Origin: a virus
Virus record (IMG/VR): IMGVR_UViG_3300010885_020782
Span: 62,001 to 126,000 of that record
Reading direction: 5' to 3' (one strand)
DNA length: 64,000 bases
Shown here: positions 40,394-47,614 of the stretch, piece after piece
Layout of the letters: every line of letters starts with the position of its first letter
Numbering within the stretch: position 1 is the first letter of the stretch
The notes under the pieces: generated by a model
Seen by the model: only the letters and a program-made list of their open reading frames with translations
Database searches by the model: none
Told to the model about the DNA's origin: nothing
Made by a program: the position numbers and the translations under genes

Positions 40394-40424
40394 AAATAAA
40401 AAAGTCCCCGTGTTCGCTGATGGC
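40394..40424 (-). terminator. Rho-independent terminator
   Basis: CCCCG and CGGGG enclose a 13-nt loop, followed leftward by ACTTTTTTATTT. It ends the WhiB unit about 90 bp after its last stop codon; that trailer holds no gene I can support. Confidence 0.75.
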
Positions 40425-40512
40425 GGGGAAACCCATCAAACCAAGTCATAATGCTTAGAACTAGAAAGGTAGATGTCTAAGCGACTTTGCGAATTATAAA
40501 GTAACAGCGGTC

Positions 40513-40764
40513 TTAGTCTCCTGTCAAATCGTGTCGTGCTCTAGCAGTCTCTTCCATCTCATCGGTTACTTCTGTAGTCTTCGGAAGATTGATAATCTCA
40601 CCCGTTACAGCATCCACAATTTGTCCATTCACAATCTGGAGTTGAGGTCCCTGGTCAAGATGTCTTCCCAACAACTCATCAACGTCAGCGGTTACTTGTA
40701 TGTATCCCTTTTGCACTTCGCGTTTGAGCAGTGCGTATCCAACCCACGCCGTTATGAGTCCCAT
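40513..40764 (-). CDS. Small membrane-anchored protein after WhiB
   Basis: The 83-residue protein has a short hydrophobic start (MGLITAWVGYALLKREVQKG) and an acidic remainder. It overlaps the WhiB gene by 13 bases and may work with it. Unrecognised. Confidence 0.55.
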   Translation of the reverse strand: MGLITAWVGYALLKREVQKGYIQVTADVDELLGRHLDQGPQLQIVNGQIVDAVTGEIINLPKTTEVTDEMEETARARHDLTGD

Positions 40765-41039
40765 CGGTCCCCTCTCAGCGCTTGCCGTTGTTCAACGGTC
40801 ATGCCTCCCCACACCCCGTATTGCTCGGGGACATTGAGTGCGTGCTCAAGGCACGCCGTTCTCACTGGGCACGCCCCACATACTGCGAGCGCTCTCGATT
40901 CGCGGGCCGCTTTCTCGGGGCCCCGTTGACCGTGTTCGAGAAAAAATATTTCAGTGTCTTCATCTTTACACAGGCCGTGTTCTTGCCATGCATAAAAGTC
41001 AGCGGTTGGTTTAAGTCTTTCGATAATTTTTGTGTCCAT
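40752..41039 (-). CDS. WhiB-family regulator
   Basis: The 95-residue protein has the four invariant cysteines C24, C54, C57 and C63 (CGACPVRTAC) that hold a [4Fe-4S] cluster, and the GVWGG turn (residues 75-79) followed by the basic C-terminal segment. WhiB-like proteins are restricted to actinobacteria and their phages and modulate sigma-region-4-dependent promoters. ATG 41039 is chosen because TACCGT (17 bp from TTGACA) ends eight bases upstream, suggesting a leaderless transcript. Confidence 0.9.
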   Translation of the reverse strand: MDTKIIERLKPTADFYAWQEHGLCKDEDTEIFFLEHGQRGPEKAARESRALAVCGACPVRTACLEHALNVPEQYGVWGGMTVEQRQALRGDRWDS

Positions 41040-41583
41040 GGCAGCAACGGTACAAGCAGCGCTCGTCGTTGTCAAGTGGTGGTGGTGGTGGCGGAGGTTT
41101 CAGTGGCGGCGGGCCGTTTGTCAAAAAGTTATTTGGAAGTTCACTTTCGCATCGGAGATGCGAAAGCAGTCTACTCCCCAGGCAAGCCGTTGTCAAGTTT
41201 TTCTAAGCGTGGCTCAGAAGACGGTTGGCCGCCAGGTAGACATCACAACAACTTATTAATTCACGGTTGGTCCCACAAGTCCCGTTGGTCCGACCGGTCC
41301 TGGTACCAACATCTCAACAACTTAAATTTTCACAGCAGCATCTGGAGCATCGGTTAATACTCAGTCGGACGTCTGGTCCCTCGACATCTCAATAACTCGA
41401 ACGGTTCACCTGGCAGCATCACGGTTCGTTCCATCATGTGGGTTGGTCCCACTCGTCACAATAACTTCAGCGGTTGACTACAGCACTGTCGAGGCAGCGG
41501 TTAAATATATACAGCGTCCCCATCTACCAGGCCGCTCTTCGTCCAGGCCGCCTTTGAGTTTTTACTTTTTACTAGCGGTTGAC
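41040..41583. promoter_or_regulatory. Gene-poor region with three TTGACA boxes and a 5' hairpin
   Basis: No sizeable gene. Leftward promoters: TTGACA-17-TACCGT (41047-41075) at WhiB, and TTGACA-17-TAGACT (41168-41196), whose transcript begins with a perfect ten-pair hairpin CTTTCGCATC-TCC-GATGCGAAAG (41142-41164). A third TTGACA (41119-41124) has no good -10. Four AACAACTT-type elements and many CGGTT pentamers also occur. Confidence 0.6.
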
Positions 41584-41664
41584 TCAACCCAGGAATCTGG
41601 AGAAGTAATAAACAGCAGCGAGCATCACGGTCACGCCGCTTATGAGTTTAATCACATCAAGCAC
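41584..41664 (-). CDS. 26-residue membrane peptide
   Basis: GTG 41664 follows GGAGGA by five bases and encodes MLDVIKLISGVTVMLAAVYY plus FSRFLG, a single hydrophobic helix. The good ribosome binding site supports translation; length makes it uncertain. Confidence 0.45.
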   Translation of the reverse strand: MLDVIKLISGVTVMLAAVYYFSRFLG

Positions 41665-41775
41665 GGTTATCCTCCAAGCCGCTCTGTGTATACGGTTAGA
41701 ACTAAGGGTGTACGAATCTTACGGTTATATGAACGTTACTGCACCGGCGCAGCGGTCAACTTCACAACAACTTCC

Positions 41776-41898
41776 TTACGCGGGCCGCTCTTCAGCGGCA
41801 AGCCGTTCTTCTCTTTTGACTGCACATTGGGGGCACACGGTTAATGACTTGTCATACGCCTCGCCGCACCAGAAGCAATCGGTTAATACGGTTTCCAT
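41776..41898 (-). CDS. 40-residue zinc ribbon protein
   Basis: METVLTDCFWCGEAYDKSLT then VCPQCAVKREER: CxxC...CxxC. AAGGAC precedes the ATG, just downstream of a triple TTTTTAC repeat. Confidence 0.55.
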   Translation of the reverse strand: METVLTDCFWCGEAYDKSLTVCPQCAVKREERLAAEERPA

Positions 41899-41970
41899 CT
41901 TGGGTCCTTACTTTTTACTTTTTACTTTTTACTCTTACGACACGCCGTCGTTTCGATTTGACATCAATAC

Positions 41971-42014
41971 GTTATCTTAGTAGGCTAGGTTCTTGCCAAG
42001 CCTACTTAGATAAC
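41971..42014. repeat. 16-bp inverted repeat with 12-bp loop
   Basis: GTTATCTTAGTAGGCT (41971-41986) and AGCCTACTTAGATAAC (41999-42014) are complementary with one mismatch. It lies just past the terminase-small-like gene pair and has no T-run. Confidence 0.6.
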
Positions 42015-42166
42015 TATTTACTTTTTATATGGTTGAACAGTTCAAGGGCTTCGTTAGCGCGAGCCGTTACGCGGATATGTTCTTCCCTGGTCTTTGACAA
42101 CGGAATATCTTCTTGAAGTCTTTCCGCCAGGCGGGCCGCCAACTCCTCTAAGTTATTTTGTTCCAT
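42014..42166 (-). CDS. 50-residue helical protein
   Basis: MEQNNLEELAARLAERLQED then a helix ending HIKSK. It overlaps the terminase-small-like gene by 14 bases. The C-terminus is encoded by a degenerate copy of the heptamer repeat. Confidence 0.55.
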   Translation of the reverse strand: MEQNNLEELAARLAERLQEDIPLSKTREEHIRVTARANEALELFNHIKSK

Positions 42167-43082
42167 CGGTTGGCTCCTCGCCGTTTAAATTGTTTGAGTC
42201 CTCCATGACCACTTCAGCCTCAATAACTTTTACATCTACAAGGCTGGCCGCTTTCCGTTGGGCAGCATCAGCGAGCCGTTGCAATCTTTCAGCCACGATG
42301 TCTTTGGCGGGCCGAACCTCAAGAACTCCACCTACATCAACTTCCACGCCACCTCTTACACCAGCACGGTCAAGTATCTCGGTTGAGGCTTTAAGGCGGA
42401 CTGGTTCTGACTGAGCGGTATCCATCAACTCTTCAAGAACATCAACGGCTGCGCTCGCAGATTGCTTTAACTTCTGGCGTGCCCACTCGACATCTGCTCC
42501 TGGCCGACGGTTAGTTCGTAGATGGATGCGACACAAGCCGTCATCCTTTGGACGCCCGCTCGACCATAACATACAGCGGATGCCGTCGGTCTTGACAATT
42601 CGGCATCGGTGAGGTAGACTGGAAGGTGCACGGTTTTTACTTTTTACTACCTTGCCGTTTTCCTCGTCAACGAATAGACGGGTTGCACCAAGTACCCAAG
42701 GTGGTGTAACCTTGCAAGCAGCCTCATCTACCAAGAGGTCGAGGCCCGTTAAGAAGTCTGAGTTGTTTTTAGTTGGGTCGGTTAGAAGTGCTCGCTTCTC
42801 GGAAAGGCTTTGGAGGCGACGCTCTTTCAGTGCTTCCTGGGAACGCCCTGCAATCAAACCCGTTGGTCGTCCTAGTTGGTCATAAACTGTGTCCCACTGC
42901 AAGCCCGCGGCGCGAAGCGCTCTGCGGTTATCTGCTGTGTCTTCGACGATGCCGCGTTCGTGCTCAAGGAGTCCGAGGGCTGAGAGGTCGGGTCGGTAAT
43001 CATATGGGGTATCGAGGTCAGGAAGTTTAGAGGTTGGGTCTTCCTCTTCGCGCTCGCCAAATAGGTCAATCTCGGTTGCCAT
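42153..43082 (-). CDS. Putative terminase small subunit
   Basis: The 309-residue protein ends with a helical region, SASAAVDVLEELMDTAQSEP then VRLKASTEILDRAGVRGG, a pattern common in phage terminase small subunits and related DNA-packaging proteins. The centre has CRIVKTDGIRCMLW and CRIHLRTNRR, a possible zinc site. A TTTTTAC repeat (42633) encodes VKSKN in the middle. Inverted repeats flank the gene at 41971 and 43116. An alternative is an unrelated regulatory protein; the large subunit is not in the window. Confidence 0.5.
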   Translation of the reverse strand: MATEIDLFGEREEEDPTSKLPDLDTPYDYRPDLSALGLLEHERGIVEDTADNRRALRAAGLQWDTVYDQLGRPTGLIAGRSQEALKERRLQSLSEKRALLTDPTKNNSDFLTGLDLLVDEAACKVTPPWVLGATRLFVDEENGKVVKSKNRAPSSLPHRCRIVKTDGIRCMLWSSGRPKDDGLCRIHLRTNRRPGADVEWARQKLKQSASAAVDVLEELMDTAQSEPVRLKASTEILDRAGVRGGVEVDVGGVLEVRPAKDIVAERLQRLADAAQRKAASLVDVKVIEAEVVMEDSNNLNGEEPTDGTK

Positions 43083-43115
43083 TAGTTTTTACTTTTTACT
43101 TTCGGTTAAGGACGA

Positions 43116-43161
43116 ACAGCCCTCAGAATATATATTTGAATATTTTTTATCTGAGGGCTGT
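43116..43161. repeat. 12-bp inverted repeat with AT-only loop
   Basis: ACAGCCCTCAGA (43116-43127) and TCTGAGGGCTGT (43150-43161) flank a 22-nt loop of almost only A and T. It lies between the holin-like and terminase-small-like genes. Confidence 0.6.
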
Positions 43162-43183
43162 CGCCACATCTTGAAGAAGTTGT

Positions 43184-43477
43184 TTACTTCTTCTTTGGGG
43201 CCGCGGTCTTTTTCTTCGCTGCTGCCTTTACAATTTTTTTCGATACGTCGGCTGCTGCTGCTTCTGCGATGCGGCCAAACGCTGGGTCCTTCTTGTTGAC
43301 AAATCGCAATGCGACTGGTACAAGGGACGCCCATAGAGCGTTTGCTACGAGTAGCCACTCACTAGAACCGAAGTCTAGAGGGGTTGAAATTCCTGAAGTT
43401 TGTGTGACAATAATCACAGCGCCAATAACTTGACCTGCAAGGTTTCTGACGTATGACTCAATCATTGCTTTATTCAT
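43184..43477 (-). CDS. Holin-like membrane protein
   Basis: A 97-residue protein with two hydrophobic helices (AGQVIGAVIIVTQTSGIS and WLLVANALWASLVPVALRFV) and a basic, lysine/alanine-rich tail (AAAKKKTAAPKKK) typical of phage holins. It may pair with the CHAP endolysin at 46823. It is distinct from the holin at 15893. Confidence 0.6.
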   Translation of the reverse strand: MNKAMIESYVRNLAGQVIGAVIIVTQTSGISTPLDFGSSEWLLVANALWASLVPVALRFVNKKDPAFGRIAEAAAADVSKKIVKAAAKKKTAAPKKK

Positions 43478-43655
43478 CTTTGTGTTTCTCCTCGCGGAGG
43501 ATTTTGGAAGGACTCCGCATTACATCACAATGTAGCATATATGATGGCAAAAGATTTTTTGGAAAACGGTGTTATATAGTCACCCTTGTATAAACAAGGA
43601 ACTGATTTGAGCGTAAAATCCTAGGTAAAACTATAGTTCTATTGTATAGAAAATA

Positions 43656-43817
43656 TTATTCCGACACGCCCGAAAAACTGTTTCCTGATAGGTGTTTTTC
43701 ATAGTTCTCTTTGGACTCTTCGGCACAGGGTTGGCAGATAACTCCGTGGGTCACGAAATTGTCAGCGGTCTTGGTGACCATACAACGACAACAAGTTCTA
43801 GGATTTTTTGAAATCAT
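43656..43817 (-). CDS. 53-residue zinc-ribbon protein
   Basis: MISKNPRTCCRCMVTKTADN then VICQPCAEES: CxxC...CxxC. ATG 43817 lies inside the end of the upstream gene, a typical overlap here. Confidence 0.55.
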   Translation of the reverse strand: MISKNPRTCCRCMVTKTADNFVTHGVICQPCAEESKENYEKHLSGNSFSGVSE

Positions 43818-44124
43818 CGCTAGTAATCTTTCTCTCAATATCACGATAGTCTTTTTCGTCAAGTGGTTTATGGTCGTTTTCTCGGATTAAATCTATAGCA
43901 TGACGAAGTCCTAAACTATAGAGATTTTCATTGGTGCCATCAAAGGCTTCTTCCCAATTCTTGACTTTATCCATCAGTTCATTAACTTTGGTTTCCTGCC
44001 AAGTATCAAGTGCTTCTACAATGAACTTCATTAAATCAGGGACAGCATTAGGTTCAATCTCTCGACTCATCATCATTGACTGAAGTTGGCTGGCAATAAC
44101 ATCTTCAAGTTGTTTTCTGTTCAT
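43798..44124 (-). CDS. Hypothetical helical protein
   Basis: A 108-residue helical, charged protein (MNRKQLEDVIASQLQSMMMS...). Unrecognised. ATG 44124 is five bases from AAGGAG; the adjacent ATG 44127 is possible. Confidence 0.6.
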   Translation of the reverse strand: MNRKQLEDVIASQLQSMMMSREIEPNAVPDLMKFIVEALDTWQETKVNELMDKVKNWEEAFDGTNENLYSLGLRHAIDLIRENDHKPLDEKDYRDIERKITSDDFKKS

Positions 44125-44618
44125 CATAACTCCTTAGTTCCTTCTCGGCAGTCTTGGCAGAGTAGTGCATGGTAGATAGGCTTTGGCGGTTCACCAGGTC
44201 TACGCTCTGGAATTCCATCATAGATAATTCCTTCAGGGCTAACAACACAGGGTGCAGTTGGACCCTCTTCTTTACAGCGAGCACAGACACTTGGGACAGT
44301 CCACTCAACGGTGGCTCCCTTTTCTATTGCACTTTGCATTCCAAGAATCAAGGCGTGACGCTTTCCATTTCCAATAGTCTTTCGGACAAATGGTCTGGTA
44401 TCTGTTGACTTGATAACTTCAACAAGTTTTTTACACTCACAGTTGAATCTTGGTGGCTGGCAAGTATGGGCTTGCAACTCCTCGGTCCAAGTATGTCGTC
44501 CGCTAGCATGACCGCAAATACAGATTTTGTCGTTCTTCTGTCGGGTCTGCTTTAGAGCGGCATTTAGTTCTGCCAACTCCTTCAGGTCTAACCCCGTTCT
44601 CTCTAGGGGATTACTCAT
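44124..44618 (-). CDS. Zinc-binding hypothetical protein
   Basis: The 164-residue protein has three cysteine clusters: CICGHASGRHTW, CQPPRFNCEC and CARCKEEG, with a final CQDC. Multiple zinc sites are likely. Unrecognised. Overlaps both neighbours. Confidence 0.6.
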   Translation of the reverse strand: MSNPLERTGLDLKELAELNAALKQTRQKNDKICICGHASGRHTWTEELQAHTCQPPRFNCECKKLVEVIKSTDTRPFVRKTIGNGKRHALILGMQSAIEKGATVEWTVPSVCARCKEEGPTAPCVVSPEGIIYDGIPERRPGEPPKPIYHALLCQDCREGTKEL

Positions 44619-44838
44619 CGTCTTCTCCCATCTCTTTGCGTAACCGTTTGGTTATGTCTTTAAAATCTTCTTCGGTCTTAATCTGTTCAGTCACATGGTC
44701 TATGAACATATCAACCATTGCTCGACGCTTCTGCCGTTCTCTATAGTTTTTGATATAGATAGCATTAAGTGTCCCCACTACTGCCATCAAATAAATTACA
44801 ATAAAATCTAAAACTGTCAATGAGAACTTTAGAGTCAC
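44611..44838 (-). CDS. Single-helix membrane protein
   Basis: A 75-residue protein with one transmembrane helix (LDFIVIYLMAVVGTLNAIYI) and a charged cytoplasmic tail with a possible coiled coil. Overlaps neighbours. Confidence 0.6.
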   Translation of the reverse strand: MTLKFSLTVLDFIVIYLMAVVGTLNAIYIKNYRERQKRRAMVDMFIDHVTEQIKTEEDFKDITKRLRKEMGEDDE

Positions 44839-45056
44839 TTCTTCTCCTCAGTTAGAATCCCTGAATCTACAAAATGCTCAACCACAGCAGTCGCATCTGC
44901 CACAGAGATTTCAACCCACTTCAAATAATCTTCACCTGTAGGTAAACGATTTGGGAACCATCTCTTCATCAGAGCATAAGCGGCTTCCTCAACCAACTGT
45001 CGCTTTAAGGTTTCAGGAAAACCCCCACCTTCAATAACTTGTAACTCAGTTGTCAT
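44835..45056 (-). CDS. Hypothetical protein
   Basis: A 73-residue helical protein (TLKRQLVEEAAYALMKRWFP). Unrecognised. Overlaps neighbours by four and eleven bases. Confidence 0.6.
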   Translation of the reverse strand: MTTELQVIEGGGFPETLKRQLVEEAAYALMKRWFPNRLPTGEDYLKWVEISVADATAVVEHFVDSGILTEEKK

Positions 45057-45282
45057 CTGTCTCTCCTTCTCTATCTATTCTTTCCGACCATTCGTCAATT
45101 GCATCTGGTGGAGTTCCTATACTTAGTTTTGCTTTACACGAATAACAAAATCCTTTTGTTCCCCACATTGAAATTGTGTAAGTATCTGGGTTGAGTTTTA
45201 TTGGAGCCATCAACCAATCACAACCACATCTAGGGCAGACAGAAGTTGGTATCCCTCTGGCATCAAGATAGTCGTCAGTCAC
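45046..45282 (-). CDS. Zinc-ribbon hypothetical protein
   Basis: A 78-residue protein with VCPRCGCDWLM and FCYSCKAKL, a CxxC...CxxC ribbon. First gene of the 45282-43656 operon. Confidence 0.6.
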   Translation of the reverse strand: MTDDYLDARGIPTSVCPRCGCDWLMAPIKLNPDTYTISMWGTKGFCYSCKAKLSIGTPPDAIDEWSERIDREGETDDN

Positions 45283-45646
45283 ATTGTCTCTCCTTCATTT
45301 GACTTCATTCTATATCCCTCAAATCTAATCTGTCTATTCCTCAATAGTATAACATAACTAATTTTTATACACTATACACAATACAACAAAAACAAACTAA
45401 TAAAGCGTGACGCGTATGTATATTTTTTCCGCGGTGTAGTATTTATTAATATGTATTAATATATTTATGTATTGTATTTTAGTGGACCTAGCAAGAAATA
45501 TCTACCTCAAAGTATAAAATCCTTGTTAGTAACCTATCATATAAGTTCATATATAAGCCGTCTAATGTAGACCATTTTTGACATAAAGAAACCCCTAAAA
45601 AAGGAGATACTAGCAAGATTTTTAGGGGGATACTAGCAAGAAAAAA
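45283..45646. other. AT-rich gap with hairpin and direct repeats
   Basis: No gene. The centre (45340-45480) is very AT-rich with runs of TATTAATATGTATTAATA type. A hairpin CCCCTAAAAA/TTTTTAGGGG (45592-45628), followed leftward by TTTCTTT, is the terminator of the glycosyltransferase gene. ATACTAGCAAGA occurs twice, at about 45607 and 45630. Confidence 0.6.
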
Positions 45647-46300
45647 CTAGTCGGCTCTGTAAACAATTTCCTTGTTATGGCCTACTCGGACTAGGGGGTC
45701 AACCCAAATTTTGAATCCAGCCTTCTGCGCTTTGACACACCAAGAGTAGTCTTCCCCATAGTTGACGACCATTCCGTTCTCCATCACAAAACTTTCAGCC
45801 CCAAACCAAGGTCGGTCAATTTTCTCAAAGACCCCTGCTTTCATAGCCACAAATCCGAATCCTACACCAGATACCTCAAGTGGCAAGGTATGTAGCATAA
45901 ACTCGACCTTGTTCACCCTAGTTGGTAATCCGTTTTCGTTAGGGTAGGAAACTGCCACACTTCCAGCAAGGTCGGTGGCGTAGATGCCAGAAACAATTTC
46001 TAACTCACTTACATATATCTTTAGGAAGTCTTCAGGGTTCCAGCCCATATCTGAATCAATCCAGAAAATCTTATTATATGAGACTCCCTTATAAATCTCA
46101 TTTGAATCCCAGACGTGACTTCCCTGACCTAAAGCAGTGAACTCTCTTGCATGGGGAACATAACTGGAGTAGGCATTTGAAAGCACAAAACTAATACCCT
46201 CACGGTTTAACATTTCAACTGTTCGCATCAAACTATCAACATAAGAAGCGTGCATTGAATGACCAGGGGTTGCAATAATTACATCATAATGTTTTCTCAT
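45647..46300 (-). CDS. Glycosyltransferase-like protein (GT-A fold)
   Basis: The 217-residue protein has a nucleotide-sugar-type start (YDVIIATPGHSMHASYVDSL), a DxD motif in IFWIDSDMGWNPED and a C-terminal GEDYSWCVKAQKAGFKIW then VRVGHNK, all features of phage GT-A glycosyltransferases. It could decorate DNA, virion or host glycans; with the methyltransferase and GH130-like genes at 52-54 kb it may belong to one glycan pathway. Transcribed leftward, away from the rightward late block. Confidence 0.7.
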   Translation of the reverse strand: MRKHYDVIIATPGHSMHASYVDSLMRTVEMLNREGISFVLSNAYSSYVPHAREFTALGQGSHVWDSNEIYKGVSYNKIFWIDSDMGWNPEDFLKIYVSELEIVSGIYATDLAGSVAVSYPNENGLPTRVNKVEFMLHTLPLEVSGVGFGFVAMKAGVFEKIDRPWFGAESFVMENGMVVNYGEDYSWCVKAQKAGFKIWVDPLVRVGHNKEIVYRAD

Positions 46301-46337
46301 AGCCGTTTTAGTCTACCTTACCTGTTAGGATTTTCCT

Positions 46338-46532
46338 ATGTTTGACTTGAATCTGAAGTGTAGTTGGGACGACTGCCCAAAGCACTTCCGCACACAGGTC
46401 AACGGAGAAGGAACAATTGTACTGACTTGGTCGAAGAAAGTCTATTACTTCTACGCCACAGACTGCCTTGCATTTTGGGCAGCCAACTTCCCAATGAATC
46501 ACATATTAGTAGGAAAGGCATCCGATGAGTAA
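46338..46532 (+). CDS. Hypothetical protein
   Basis: A 64-residue protein (MFDLNLKCSWDDCPKHFRTQ...) with two N-terminal cysteines. TTAGGA precedes the ATG. First gene of the rightward block; overlaps the next gene by eight bases. Confidence 0.6.
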   Translation: MFDLNLKCSWDDCPKHFRTQVNGEGTIVLTWSKKVYYFYATDCLAFWAANFPMNHILVGKASDE

Positions 46533-46809
46533 AGATAGTAGTAACCCAATGTTCCCAGACCTCAACGGCATTGTTGAAGAGTTGATGACTCTTAACGGTT
46601 GGAATGTTGACGACAACCCCATTGAATTTGATAAGAACAGAGACGACTCACAGATTTCTATTCTGCAAGATGAAGTAGCGCAGATACTCAAAGTCATTGA
46701 AAAACACTATAAAGTTGAGCCTATCGAGTGTCTAGAGTGTGGCGGTAAAGATGTTTTGGTTGTCGCTCACACCTGTACAATAGACTTAGCAATTCAGTCA
46801 GAAGACTAA
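46525..46809 (+). CDS. Hypothetical protein with CxxC
   Basis: A 94-residue acidic protein ending ECLECGGKDVLVVAHTC; possible zinc knuckle. Unrecognised. 13 bp upstream of the endolysin. Confidence 0.6.
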   Translation: MSKDSSNPMFPDLNGIVEELMTLNGWNVDDNPIEFDKNRDDSQISILQDEVAQILKVIEKHYKVEPIECLECGGKDVLVVAHTCTIDLAIQSED

Positions 46810-46822
46810 ATAAGGAGAATAT

Positions 46823-47602
46823 ATGGCCGCCGCTCAAGGTACCGCAGCCCGTTTTATTGAGGTTGCAACAGCAGAAGTCGGAACTATCGAAGGTCCGAAA
46901 GATAATCAAACAAAGTATGGCGCTTTTACAAAAGCAAATTTCCAAGCATGGTGCGGAAGTTTCGTAATGTGGTGCGCTAACGAATCTGGCGTAAAGGTTC
47001 CAAACACAGTTTATACACCAGCAGGTGCAGACGGTTTTAAAAAGATGAAGCGTTGGTATGACAATGACGGAACAAATGTTCCAGAGCCAGGCGATGTCAT
47101 TTATTTTGATTTCCCAGGAGACGGCGTTGACCGGATTAGTCACGTTGGTATTGTTGCAAAGGTAGATGCAAAGGCTGGAATTGCCATCTGTATTGAAGGA
47201 AATACCGCAGGAAACCCAAAGGGAGACCAGCGAAATGGCGGAGAGTGTTGCAAGAAAGAACGCGCATTCCGCAAGAACAATGCAAAGAAACTTCTTAATG
47301 GAGTTGTCGGTTGGGGTCGTCCAGACTTCGCTGCATCATCTGCAAATCCAGTAGAACCAAAGGTTGCTAAAGCACCTGTTACTGACCCACTTGTTTATCC
47401 TGGCGAAACTATTGACCCAGGCGAATCAGGTGTTCACGTCAAAACAGTTCAGCAAAAACTTCAGGTTCCAAAGCCAGATGGTGTTTATGGTCCTGTTACT
47501 AAGAAAGCAGTAATTGCATTCCAGAAAGCAAATCCAAAACTTGGTGCTGCTGATGGCGTTGTTGGTCCAAAAACTTGGGCCGCTATTATTAAACTAAAGT
47601 AA
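46823..47602 (+). CDS. CHAP endolysin with peptidoglycan-binding domain
   Basis: The 259-residue protein has a CHAP domain (C44 in FQAWCGSFVMWC, H107 in ISHVGIV, E125/N127 in CIEGNT), a linker, and a C-terminal PG_binding_1 domain (VKTVQQKLQVPKPDGVYGPV, KKAVIAFQKA). It cuts peptide bonds in host peptidoglycan at lysis. AAGGAG precedes the ATG. A hairpin at 47615 follows. Confidence 0.85.
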   Translation: MAAAQGTAARFIEVATAEVGTIEGPKDNQTKYGAFTKANFQAWCGSFVMWCANESGVKVPNTVYTPAGADGFKKMKRWYDNDGTNVPEPGDVIYFDFPGDGVDRISHVGIVAKVDAKAGIAICIEGNTAGNPKGDQRNGGECCKKERAFRKNNAKKLLNGVVGWGRPDFAASSANPVEPKVAKAPVTDPLVYPGETIDPGESGVHVKTVQQKLQVPKPDGVYGPVTKKAVIAFQKANPKLGAADGVVGPKTWAAIIKLK

Positions 47603-47614
47603 ATAGAGTTATAG

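Larger units (their letters stand above)
13332..43099. repeat. Dispersed doubled heptamer TTTTTAC family (29 copies)
   Basis: The 15-bp core is GTAAAAAGTAAAAAC or its complement, two tandem TTTTTAC units; the copy at 41910 has three. Copies begin at 13332, 13984, 14473, 16218, 16563, 18046, 18350, 19130, 19801, 20903, 22192, 22892, 23218, 24324, 24694, 26269, 26880, 27787, 30399, 31185, 31603, 32569, 33086, 38351, 38389, 41558, 41910, 42633 and 43085. Some differ by one base. Most are intergenic, between one terminator and the next promoter; four lie inside genes and several supply a stop codon or touch a start codon. I found none before 13.3 kb or after 43.1 kb. Confidence 0.85.

Noticed and set aside
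41256-41312. 18-codon frame MLVPGPVGPTGLVGPTVN with collagen-like triplets
   Set aside because: No ribosome binding site and very short; may be a remnant of a fibre gene but cannot be supported.
41443-41980. Plus-strand frames of 112-133 codons in the CGGTT-rich stretch
   Set aside because: Low-complexity Ser/Arg/Thr-rich products with no start signals; opposite to the zinc ribbon and membrane peptide genes.
13332-43099. CRISPR array or iteron array for the heptamer repeat
   Set aside because: Copies are hundreds of bases apart with no regular spacers and no cas genes.
43184-43358. Alternative minus-strand frame (89 codons) overlapping the holin-like gene
   Set aside because: Cysteine/serine/arginine-rich out-of-frame product inside a clear holin-like gene.
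45340-45480. AT-rich gap as replication origin
   Set aside because: AT richness alone is not evidence; no DnaA boxes or iterons of consistent spacing were found there.
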